DNA of 6,989 bases from an uncultured Collinsella sp. (GTDB lineage Bacteria > Actinomycetota > Coriobacteriia > Coriobacteriales > Coriobacteriaceae), in the NCBI GenBank assembly GCA_900551665.1, contig URWW01000052.1, positions 1 through 6,989 of the forward strand. The letters are read 5' to 3'. The notes beneath the pieces are model-generated. The model ran no database searches, had not been told where the DNA came from, and was given only the letters and a program-made list of their open reading frames with translations. Numbering within the stretch: the first letter of the stretch is position 1; each line of letters begins with the position of its first letter. The position numbers and the translations under genes were made by a program. Shown one piece after another: positions 1 to 6,989 of this stretch.

Positions 1-2
1 AG

Positions 3-1974
<1,972 letters not shown>

Positions 1975-1988
<14 letters not shown>

Positions 1989-2271
1989 AGCGCTTGCCGT
2001 TGCCCTGTCGCTCCTGGGTTTCGCTTTCAGATTGTTCGCGCTCGTCCTCTGTGCGCTCACGGTCGTCCTGTGCTTCAACGGATTCGCGACGATGCTCGGC
2101 ATCGTGAATTTCGTCGTCGACCTCACCCGCGCGCTTCCGGATATCATTGCGGGCTACGGTTTGATTCCCACTCCCTTTGGCGGCGTGTTCCGCTTCGACT
2201 TTGCAGTCGTGGCGGCGGTGTGCTTCTTTGTGGATTACCTGCTCGGCCGCATCTCTCAAACCATCCGCTAG
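1975..2271 (+). CDS. Small membrane protein of unknown function (98 aa)
   Basis: I do not recognise this family. The GTG start at 1975 overlaps the ABC-F gene by 14 bases and is preceded by a strong Shine-Dalgarno sequence. The predicted protein has a short basic N-terminus (DSRR, residues 2-5), a hydrophobic stretch at about 6-34 and a second, amphipathic region at about 36-60. A conserved-looking turn follows (GLIPTPFGGVFRFD, about 62-75), then a last hydrophobic segment at about 76-90 and a polar tail GRISQTIR. Two or three membrane helices are likely. Coding character (G/C-rich third positions, no frameshift) resembles the neighbours. It lies between an ABC-F gene and an M50 protease gene that starts 11 bases after its stop, so it is probably co-transcribed with both. 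It could be an accessory or substrate of the downstream membrane protease, but nothing in the sequence shows this. Confidence 0.75.
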
Positions 2272-2275
2272 GAGG
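2270..2275 (+). promoter_or_regulatory. Ribosome binding site supporting a TTG start for the M50 protease
   Basis: AGGAGG overlaps the stop codon of the 98-residue gene and sits 6 bases before TTG 2282. No ATG or GTG is better placed, and starting further upstream in this frame would run through the preceding gene. It therefore decides the TTG start. Confidence 0.75.
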
Positions 2276-2281
2276 CGTAGG

Positions 2282-2986
2282 TTGAATTTCGACTATCTGT
2301 TCGGCTTGCTCGCAAGCGCAGCGGCCGTGATCATCGGCATCGTGGTTCATGAGAGCGCCCATGCGCTCGCCGCCTACCTTTTGGGCGATCGCACGGCTCG
2401 ATCACAGGGCCGCATCTCGCTCAATCCGCTTCGCCACATCGATCCCTTCGGCACCATATTGCTGCCCCTGATCATGATCTTGGCCGGCGGTCCCGTCTTT
2501 GCATTTGCCAAACCCGTGCCCATCTACCTTGGCAACCTCAAGCATCCCAAGCGCGACGAGGTGATCGTTTCTCTGGCGGGACCTTTGAGCAATATCGCCC
2601 TTGCCGTCATGGGCGCGCTTCTTTTGCGTGGTCTGGCCAACGACCCCGCGCTGTTCGCGGGTGGTCTGGCGCAGTACGGCCTGGCTGCGCAGGTCGCCCC
2701 GCACCTGGTTCGCTTTTCGTTGACGCTCATGAGCGTCAACCTCTCGCTCGCGTACTTCAATTTGATCCCGCTGCCGCCGCTCGACGGCTCTTCGTTGCTC
2801 GTCCCGTTTCTCAAGGGCCGAGCCCTGCAGACGTATTACGAGGTCCAGCGCTATTCCATGCCCATTCTGATCGTCGTTCTGTACGTGTTGCCGAGCTTGC
2901 TGCACATCGATCTGATCGGCCTGTATTTCAGCATCACGGTCGACCCCTTGTATCTCAACCTCGTCAGCTTCGCCTTGGGGTTTTAA
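2282..2986 (+). CDS. M50 (site-2 protease family) membrane metalloprotease
   Basis: Predicted intramembrane zinc metalloprotease of 234 residues, starting at TTG 2282 (MNFDYLFGLL...). The zinc motif HESAH (H23, E24, H27; HExxH) lies in the first hydrophobic helix. The second conserved element NLIPLPPLDG (N160 to G169) supplies D168, the third zinc ligand in this family. Other family hallmarks are ISLNPLRHIDPFGTI (45-59), the FAKPVP loop (75-80) and AGPLSN (99-104). Hydrophobic segments lie at about 9-33, 58-76, 93-115, 145-165 and 194-208, fitting a short polytopic protein. There is no PDZ domain, so it resembles the compact Bacillus YwhC-like group rather than RseP. Such proteases cut transmembrane regulators, but the substrate here is unknown. 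The gene follows the small membrane protein closely and is probably the last of that transcription unit. All catalytic residues are present. Confidence 0.93.
   Translation: MNFDYLFGLLASAAAVIIGIVVHESAHALAAYLLGDRTARSQGRISLNPLRHIDPFGTILLPLIMILAGGPVFAFAKPVPIYLGNLKHPKRDEVIVSLAGPLSNIALAVMGALLLRGLANDPALFAGGLAQYGLAAQVAPHLVRFSLTLMSVNLSLAYFNLIPLPPLDGSSLLVPFLKGRALQTYYEVQRYSMPILIVVLYVLPSLLHIDLIGLYFSITVDPLYLNLVSFALGF
2719..2740. repeat. Perfect 22-bp palindrome inside the M50 protease gene
   Basis: The half-site GTTGACGCTCA is followed directly by its exact reverse complement with no spacer, centred between 2729 and 2730. The flanking bases do not pair. It encodes part of the SLTLMSVN segment just before the NLIPLPPLDG motif. 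A perfect 22-base dyad is not expected by chance in about 7 kb, but its role, if any, is unknown. Confidence 0.85.
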
Positions 2987-3045
2987 TGCCCGTCGGTGCG
3001 CTAAACTCAGTGGGTATGCGTTTTTCAGAGTGAGAGGGGGATCGC
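2987..3045 (+). promoter_or_regulatory. Spacer before scpA, possible promoter region
   Basis: This 59-base spacer is the only substantial non-coding gap in the window and the natural place for a promoter of the scpA-to-ispH operon. A TAAACT hexamer at 3002-3007 could be a -10 element. No well-spaced -35 is evident: TTGGGG at 2975-2980 would give a spacer of 21 bases, which is too long. No stem followed by a T-run is visible, so a terminator for the upstream unit is not supported and read-through is possible. The purine-rich GAGGGGG at 3034-3040 is the scpA ribosome binding site, 5 bases before its ATG. Confidence 0.3.
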
Positions 3046-3849
3046 ATGTCGTATCGCGTGTCTACGCAGGTCTATTCCGGACCGTTTGACCTTCTGCTTC
3101 AGCTTGTGAGCAGACAAAAGGTCGATATCGGCTCGATCTCCATCTCCGAGGTCGCCGAGCAGTACCTCGCCGAGGTCGAGCGTCTCGAGGCGCTCGACCT
3201 CGATGTTGCGAGCGATTTTCTGCTCGTCGCCGCGACTCTGCTCGATATCAAGGCCGCGTCGCTTGTCCCCGACGATTCGTCCAATGTCTCCGAAGACGAT
3301 GACCTGGACGACGAATTCTCGGGCTTGGATGCCGATTCCCTACGCGAGGTCCTTATTCAGCGCCTCATCGCCTACAAGCAGTTCAAGGGTGCCGCCGCCG
3401 CGTTGGGGGCTCGTATGGAGGCTGAGAGCCGCATGCATCCGCGCGTTGCCGGACCCGACCCCGAGTTTTTGAACTTGATGCCCGATTACCTTGCGGGCAT
3501 CACGCTGCGCGGCCTTGCCGTCATCTGCGCGGATTTGGATGGCAAGCGCGAGACCTTCCTGCTTGAGGCCGAGCATGTCGCCCCCAGCCGCGTGCCCATC
3601 GAGCTCACGGTCGCCTCTGTCGACCGCGTCACCATCTCGCGGCCTCATCTCACGTTCCGCGATCTTTTGGATGGGGATGCGACCACCGAACAGATCGTCG
3701 CCACGTTTCTCGCCATTCTCGAATTGTCAAAGCGCGGCTCCGTCACGCTCGAGCAAGACGAGAACTTCGGCACTATCCGCATCGACCGAGTCGCGGGCGC
3801 ACCCGAGTACCGCCCCGAGGACGGTTCGCTTTTTGACGAGGAGGACTAA
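3046..3849 (+). CDS. scpA: Segregation and condensation protein A (kleisin)
   Basis: Kleisin subunit of the bacterial SMC-ScpAB condensin, which bridges the SMC ATPase heads and compacts and segregates the nucleoid. It has 267 residues, within the normal range. The N-terminal SMC-neck-binding domain is clear: YSGPFDLLLQLV (10-21), KVDIGSISISEVAEQY (25-40), then DLDVASDFLLVAATLLDIKA (51-70), all family hallmarks. A highly acidic stretch (SEDDDLDDEFSGLD, 82-95) and a variable middle follow, the region that contacts the ScpB dimer in this family. The C-terminal winged-helix domain, which binds the SMC cap, covers about 185-250 and ends GSVTLEQDENFGTIRI (231-246). The ATG at 3046 has GAGGGGG 5 bases upstream. 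The stop overlaps the scpB start by one base (TAATG), implying translational coupling and balanced synthesis of the two partners. No smc gene is in the window. Confidence 0.97.
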   Translation: MSYRVSTQVYSGPFDLLLQLVSRQKVDIGSISISEVAEQYLAEVERLEALDLDVASDFLLVAATLLDIKAASLVPDDSSNVSEDDDLDDEFSGLDADSLREVLIQRLIAYKQFKGAAAALGARMEAESRMHPRVAGPDPEFLNLMPDYLAGITLRGLAVICADLDGKRETFLLEAEHVAPSRVPIELTVASVDRVTISRPHLTFRDLLDGDATTEQIVATFLAILELSKRGSVTLEQDENFGTIRIDRVAGAPEYRPEDGSLFDEED

Positions 3850-4562
3850 TGGAGCATCTGAGCGAGCTTGAAGCCGGCTCCATCAAGGGCGCCCTTGAGG
3901 CGCTGCTGCTGGTTTCGAGCGATCCTGTGAGCGCGAGTCAGCTCGCGAGCGTTCTCGGTTCGACCCCCGGTGAGATCGCCTCCCTTCTGGCTGATCTCAA
4001 GGTCGAGTACGAGGAGGCCAATCGCGGTTTTCAGCTGCGCGAGGTCGCAGGGGGTTGGCGCCTATTCACCCATCCCGCGTTCCATGATCAGGTCGAGTCC
4101 TTTGTCCTGTCATGGGATACTCAGCGCCTGTCGCAGGCCGCCCTCGAGACGCTTGCCGTCATCGCCTATCATCAGCCGGTCACGCGCGAAATGGTCAAGG
4201 GCATCCGCGGCGTAAACTCCGATGGCGTCATCTCCTCTTTGGTGGATAAGGGCCTCATTCGCGAGATGGGCCGGGACCCCCAGCGCGGTCAGGCCATTCT
4301 CTACGGCACCACCAACGCGTTCCTCGAGAAGTTCGGCTTGCGCTCCACGCGTGATCTTCCCGATCTCGAACAGTTCGCCCCTGATGAGCAGGCTCGCCAG
4401 TTCATTCGCGAGCGCCTTTCCGGCCGCTCCATCCAGTCGACCCTCGACGAGGTGGACGAGGATTTGGAAGAGGAGCGCGAGCTCATCTCCACGGATGATG
4501 GCGACGCTGAGGCCGGCGCCACGTTCGATGGCGATTCATTCGACGGGGATTGCGATGCGTAG
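3849..4562 (+). CDS. scpB: Segregation and condensation protein B
   Basis: Winged-helix partner of ScpA; a ScpB dimer binds the central part of the kleisin and modulates SMC ATPase activity. The protein has 237 residues. The first winged-helix domain spans about 9-85 (IKGALEALLLVSSDPVSASQLA at its start, GGWRLFTHP at 68-76). The second spans about 92-165 and contains the strongly conserved LSQAALETLAVIAYHQPVTR (94-113), IRGVNSDGVISSLVDKGLI (119-137), GRDPQRGQAILYGTT (141-155) and FLEKFGL (158-164). The tail (about 198-237) is strongly acidic (EVDEDLEEERE and several DGD repeats) and probably disordered. The ATG at 3849 is preceded by AGGAGG with a 4-base gap and overlaps the scpA stop. The 3' end overlaps the next gene by 8 bases if that gene starts at 4555. 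Confidence 0.97.
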   Translation: MEHLSELEAGSIKGALEALLLVSSDPVSASQLASVLGSTPGEIASLLADLKVEYEEANRGFQLREVAGGWRLFTHPAFHDQVESFVLSWDTQRLSQAALETLAVIAYHQPVTREMVKGIRGVNSDGVISSLVDKGLIREMGRDPQRGQAILYGTTNAFLEKFGLRSTRDLPDLEQFAPDEQARQFIRERLSGRSIQSTLDEVDEDLEEERELISTDDGDAEAGATFDGDSFDGDCDA

Positions 4563-5373
4563 CGCCAGTGAGGGCTCGCCGCTCGTCCATGAGGGCGACT
4601 CGATGCTGGTTCCCATGCGCTTGCAGCGCTTTCTCGCGCGCGCGGGTGTTGCGAGCCGGCGCGGGTCTGAAGGGCTCATGACTGCCGGGCGCGTTTGCGT
4701 CAACGGCGAGGTCAAAACCGAGCTTGGTACGAAGGTCGACCCGCGATGCGATGAGGTCACGGTTGACGGCGTTCCCGTCGTGCTCGGCTCCGGTCCCGCT
4801 TACATCATGCTCAACAAGCCCGCTGGGTTCCTCACCACGATGAGTGACCCGCATGGGCGCCCCACCGTCGCTGAACTCGTGCCCAGCAAAAAGTTTCCCG
4901 GGCTCTTTCCGGTCGGCCGCTTAGACATGGACACGACCGGCCTGCTCTTGTTTACCACCGATGGTGATTTGGGCCAGCGCCTGCTTCATCCGTCTCACCA
5001 TGTGTGGAAGACGTATCGCGCCATCGTCGACGGCCGCTGCTTGGATAAAGACCTGGAGCCCTTGCGGCGGGGTCTCACCCTCGACGACGGTCCGTGCCAG
5101 CCTGCACGGTGCCGAGTGCTCGAGCCGGCAGATGCTCGTATCCCCGGCTTCGACCGGCTCGATCCGGGGACGACGGCTGTCGAGGTCATCATCCGAGAAG
5201 GTCGAAAGAACCAGGTCAAGCGCATGCTCTCCAAGATCGGTCATCCCGTCATCGCCCTGCATCGCTGCCGGTTCGGCGAATTGCGACTCGGCGACTTGGC
5301 TGAAGGCTCTTGGAGGGAACTCACCGACGAAGAGGTCGCGTCGCTCAAATCCGCGCCGCGGCTAGATCTATAG
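4555..5373 (+). CDS. rluB: rRNA pseudouridine synthase, RsuA/RluB family
   Basis: Converts a specific uridine in rRNA to pseudouridine during ribosome assembly. By position next to scpB it corresponds to the Bacillus-type RluB (23S rRNA), though family motifs alone do not fix the target site. With ATG 4555 it has 272 residues. An S4 RNA-binding domain covers about 21-70 (RLQRFLARAGVASRR at 22-36), followed by the catalytic domain with LNKPAG, GLFPVGRLDMDTTGLLL (D124 is the catalytic aspartate), HP and KTYRAIVDG. The C-terminal motif EGRKNQVKRML is also typical. Start choice is uncertain: ATG 4555 overlaps scpB by 8 bases with a weak GGGGA site, ATG 4603 has GAGGG 7 bases upstream, and ATG 4615 begins exactly at the family core (MRLQRFL). 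All three are in frame. The stop overlaps the cmk ribosome binding site. Confidence 0.92.
   Translation: MRSASEGSPLVHEGDSMLVPMRLQRFLARAGVASRRGSEGLMTAGRVCVNGEVKTELGTKVDPRCDEVTVDGVPVVLGSGPAYIMLNKPAGFLTTMSDPHGRPTVAELVPSKKFPGLFPVGRLDMDTTGLLLFTTDGDLGQRLLHPSHHVWKTYRAIVDGRCLDKDLEPLRRGLTLDDGPCQPARCRVLEPADARIPGFDRLDPGTTAVEVIIREGRKNQVKRMLSKIGHPVIALHRCRFGELRLGDLAEGSWRELTDEEVASLKSAPRLDL
4591..4595 (+). promoter_or_regulatory. Alternative ribosome binding site for the pseudouridine synthase
   Basis: GAGGG sits 7 bases before ATG 4603. This start would drop 16 residues that are not part of the S4 domain, and it competes with the ATG at 4555, whose upstream GGGGA is a poorer match. Translation from here would still be coupled to scpB, as scpB ends 40 bases upstream. 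Confidence 0.4.
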
Positions 5374-5382
5374 GAGGATTAC

Positions 5383-6063
5383 ATGATCATCGCCATTGAC
5401 GGGCCCGCCGGTTCCGGCAAGTCCACCATCGCCCGTGAGGTAGCCACGCGATTCGGCTTTTCCAAGCTCGATACCGGCGCTATGTATCGCTCTGTCGCGC
5501 TGAGTGCGCTGCAGCGCGGCATTTCGCTTGAGGATGCTTCGGCGACCGCTCAGCTTGCGCGCGACATCCGCATCACGTTTGGCGCCGAGAATCACGGCAA
5601 CGTCTCCGTCTTCGTGGACGGGATCGACGTCTCCGATGCGATCCGCACCCCCGAGGTTGATCGCAACGTCTCCGCTGCGGCTGCGAATCCGGGTGTTCGC
5701 GCCGCCATGCTCGACCTGCAGCGCCGTTTCGCCGAGGGTCGCGATGTTGTTGCCGAGGGCCGCGATATCGGCACCGTCGTCTTTCCTGAGGCGGAGCTCA
5801 AGGTGTTTTTGACCGCCGATCCGCGTGAACGCGCCCGTCGCCGTGTCATGCAGCGCCATGAAGGCTCCGAGGTCGACGCATCCGTGATCGAGGCCGAGAT
5901 TGAGCAGACGATCGCCGATATCGAGCGTCGTGACGCGCTTGATTCCAAGCGTGAAACTGCTCCGCTCACCTGTGCCGACGATGCCGTGCGGATTGACTCG
6001 ACGAGCCACACCATCGATGAGATCGTCTCCATGATCGAGCACCTCATCGCTGAGAGGAGGTAG
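5383..6063 (+). CDS. cmk: Cytidylate kinase
   Basis: Phosphorylates CMP and dCMP with ATP to give CDP and dCDP in the cytoplasm, recycling CMP released by phospholipid and RNA metabolism. It has 226 residues, normal for the bacterial enzyme. Visible elements are P-loop GPAGSGKST (7-15), KLDTGAMYRSVAL (28-40, nucleotide-monophosphate binding), VDGIDVSDAIRTPEV (78-92, in the CMP-binding insert typical of CMP kinases), the core motif EGRDIGTVVFPEA (125-137), the arginine-rich lid DPRERARRR (146-154) and RRDALDSKRETAPL (182-195). No key residue is missing. ATG 5383 has AGGAGG 5 bases upstream overlapping the previous stop, and plsC begins one base after the cmk stop. Linkage with plsC and ispH is common in Gram-positive bacteria and fits a shared growth-linked operon. 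Confidence 0.97.
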   Translation: MIIAIDGPAGSGKSTIAREVATRFGFSKLDTGAMYRSVALSALQRGISLEDASATAQLARDIRITFGAENHGNVSVFVDGIDVSDAIRTPEVDRNVSAAAANPGVRAAMLDLQRRFAEGRDVVAEGRDIGTVVFPEAELKVFLTADPRERARRRVMQRHEGSEVDASVIEAEIEQTIADIERRDALDSKRETAPLTCADDAVRIDSTSHTIDEIVSMIEHLIAERR

Positions 6064-6064
6064 C

Positions 6065-6799
6065 ATGGCCGAGGAGATCTCGACCCCGCGTGATGCGGCT
6101 TCGCATTACAACTGCCCCATGTCCGCGTTCCCGCTGCATGAGCGCGTGATCTATGCCATCGTCATGGCTGTTCTCTGGGCATTTTCCAAAGTCATGTGGC
6201 GTTGGCGCCTCGAGGACGCCGAGAAGGTGCACGCCCGCTGCTCCGACGGCGTCGTGATCATTTGCAATCACACTTCAATGGCCGAGGTTTTGCCCATCGT
6301 CACGAGCGAGTGGGCGGCCGGTCGTCGCGTCCGGCCGATTTTCAAATCGGAATTCAATAAGACCGGCATCGTCCGCTGGGCTTTCGCCCTTGCGGGCGGC
6401 ATCCCCGTCGATCGCGGCGAGGCTGATATGGCGGCCCTGCGCGCAGCCCAGCATGCCTTGCAGCGCGGCGAGGACGTGCTGATTTTCCCTGAGGGTACTC
6501 GTATTCGCACCGATGACCAGCCGGTCGAGGTTCACGGAGGCTTCGCGCTTATAGCGCAGATGGGAAAGGCGCCCGTTTCCCCGATGGCCGTTTGCGGTTT
6601 TCGCGATATCACGCCTGCCGGAAAAAAGCTCATGCGCCCCAAGAAGTGCTGGATGCGAGCGGGTGATTCCGTCCTTCTCGAAGATGCCCCCGAGGGCATG
6701 AAACGTCGCGAACGCACGCAGTGGGTTGAGGATGAGTCCATTCGACGTATGTACGCGATTCGCGACGCGCTGCGCGCTGAGCATCCTGGGAGGTTCTAG
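6065..6799 (+). CDS. plsC: PlsC-type 1-acylglycerol-3-phosphate acyltransferase with HX4E active site
   Basis: Predicted lysophosphatidic acid acyltransferase that adds the second acyl chain to make phosphatidic acid at the inner membrane face. It has 244 residues. A hydrophobic helix at about 27-42 probably anchors it to the membrane. Acyltransferase block I is NHTSMAE (68-74): histidine H69 is present, but the usual aspartate is a glutamate, E74. The other blocks are intact: GIPVDR (112-117), FPEGTR (141-146, phosphate binding) and APVSP (169-173). A start at ATG 6065 is supported by AGGAGG at 6055-6060. ATG 6119 (residue 19) would still keep the whole domain, so the first 18 residues are less certain. 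The gene sits one base after cmk and directly abuts ispH. Because of the E74 substitution, a different acyl acceptor or altered activity cannot be excluded. Confidence 0.9.
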   Translation: MAEEISTPRDAASHYNCPMSAFPLHERVIYAIVMAVLWAFSKVMWRWRLEDAEKVHARCSDGVVIICNHTSMAEVLPIVTSEWAAGRRVRPIFKSEFNKTGIVRWAFALAGGIPVDRGEADMAALRAAQHALQRGEDVLIFPEGTRIRTDDQPVEVHGGFALIAQMGKAPVSPMAVCGFRDITPAGKKLMRPKKCWMRAGDSVLLEDAPEGMKRRERTQWVEDESIRRMYAIRDALRAEHPGRF

Positions 6800-6989
6800 A
6801 TGTCTCACATCGAGATCGAGGTCGCTCGCTACGCCGGGGTGTGCTACGGCGTCGAGCGCGCGCTTGGCATGGCCGCTCTCGGCCATAGGGTGCCCGTCGT
6901 AACAAGTGGCGATGGACATAGCCGAGCCAGGAATGTCGATCAAGATAGCCGAGATCAGGCCGCCGGACACACCACCAATATACAGGGCC
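6800..6989 (+). CDS. ispH: IspH (HMBPP reductase) N-terminus, disrupted or chimeric after about 25 codons
   Basis: 4-hydroxy-3-methylbut-2-enyl diphosphate reductase is an Fe-S enzyme that makes IPP and DMAPP in the last step of the MEP isoprenoid pathway. ATG 6800 immediately follows the plsC stop, with GGGAGG 6 bases upstream. Residues 1-25 match the family start: IEIEVARYAGVCYGVERALGMA, written here in pieces as IEIEVA, then AGVCYGVERALGMA (12-25), with C15 the first cluster-ligand cysteine. After nt 6874 the frame stays open to the window edge, but the translation (ALGHRVPVVTSGDGHSRARN...) no longer resembles IspH: the expected GP-x-IHN region is absent. The opposite strand over this stretch encodes a TctA-type permease instead. 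So only about 6800-6874 is genuine ispH; the rest is an accidental open frame across a junction. Confidence 0.75.
   Translation, partial: MSHIEIEVARYAGVCYGVERALGMAALGHRVPVVTSGDGHSRARNVDQDSRDQAAGHTTNIQG
6857..6989 (-). CDS. Fragment of a TctA-family tripartite tricarboxylate transporter permease
   Basis: Read on the minus strand from the right edge, the frame gives ALYIGG, then VSGGLISAILIDIPGSAMS, then IATCYDGHPMAESGHAKRAL. This follows the conserved N-terminal region of the large TctA permease (pattern LYxGGxxGGxISAILxxIPG, then SxATxxDGxPMAxxGxAxRAL) almost position by position. TctA is the roughly 500-residue membrane subunit of the TctABC solute-binding-protein-dependent carboxylate transporters. 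Only about 44 codons are present: the start is off the right edge, and the permease match ends near 6857-6865, where the strand instead becomes the complement of ispH. Base composition is similar to the rest of the window. It is not a complete gene here. Its orientation, head to head with and running into ispH, points to a breakpoint. The family call rests on motif memory, not a search. Confidence 0.65.
6869..6886. repeat. Short inverted repeat at the ispH/TctA junction
   Basis: ATGGCC (6869-6874) and GGCCAT (6881-6886) form a 6-bp inverted repeat around a 6-base loop. It lies where IspH homology ends and TctA homology continues. It could have helped template switching or recombination, but a 6-bp repeat is easily fortuitous. 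Confidence 0.4.

Noticed and set aside
2177..2281. Upstream extension of the M50 protease to ATG 2177
   Set aside because: This would overlap the 98-residue gene by 95 bases and adds a non-family N-terminus. TTG 2282 has an ideal AGGAGG and matches the family start.
2987..3045. Rho-independent terminator after the M50 protease
   Set aside because: The only T-run (3020-3025) is not preceded by a credible GC stem.
5368..6066. Minus-strand open frame covering the whole cmk gene
   Set aside because: It mirrors cmk exactly, has no ribosome binding site that stands out, and shows no domain; cmk itself has every family motif.
6315..6350. Two adjacent small inverted repeats in plsC (7-bp stems at 6315-6337 and 6335-6350)
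   Set aside because: Seven-base stems are expected by chance at this length in GC-rich sequence. They are not followed by a T-run and lie mid-gene, so no terminator or regulatory role is supported.
6275..6970. Minus-strand frame of 231 codons from the right end into plsC
   Set aside because: Only the first 40 or so codons look like a protein (TctA permease). The remainder is antisense to ispH and plsC, so the frame is a product of the junction, not a single gene.

Overview
This window looks like chromosomal DNA from a GC-rich Gram-positive bacterium, most likely an actinobacterium of the class Coriobacteriia (Collinsella/Olsenella-like). That placement is inferred from four things: strong third-position G/C bias (about 60% GC overall, judged by eye), strong AGGAGG-type ribosome binding sites, GTG and TTG starts, and the gene order scpA-scpB-pseudouridine synthase-cmk-plsC-ispH. 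No rRNA, tRNA, CRISPR array or insertion sequence was seen. Every convincing gene is on the + strand except a fragment at the extreme right end.

Left part (1-2986): the 3' portion of an ABC-F translation-factor ATPase gene whose start lies off the window, a 98-residue membrane protein of unknown function starting with GTG inside the end of the ABC-F gene, and a TTG-initiated M50 (site-2-protease family) membrane metalloprotease. The three genes overlap or nearly touch and read as one transcription unit. A perfect 22-bp palindrome lies within the protease gene.

Middle and right (2987-6799): a 59-bp spacer is the only real gap in the window. After it come scpA and scpB (condensin partners of SMC, overlapping by 1 base), an RsuA/RluB-type rRNA pseudouridine synthase, cytidylate kinase (cmk) and a PlsC-type 1-acylglycerol-3-phosphate acyltransferase. 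All are spaced by 10 bases or fewer, or overlap. The operon thus links chromosome compaction and segregation, ribosome maturation, CDP/dCDP supply and phospholipid synthesis, and ispH (isoprenoid synthesis) starts immediately after plsC. The acyltransferase carries an unusual HX4E in place of the family's HX4D catalytic motif.

Right end (6800-6989): ispH begins normally with its first cysteine motif, but homology stops after about 25 codons. From there to the window edge the minus strand encodes an excellent match to a conserved N-terminal region of TctA-family tricarboxylate transporter permeases. The two genes meet head to head, inside each other's coding sequence, at a short stretch compatible with both. 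This is either a chimeric assembly/amplification junction at a contig end or a real rearrangement that destroyed ispH; the artefact is more likely because IspH is normally essential where the MEP pathway is the only isoprenoid route. Apart from this junction and the acyltransferase substitution, the window is ordinary housekeeping DNA, and no new multi-gene system was identified.
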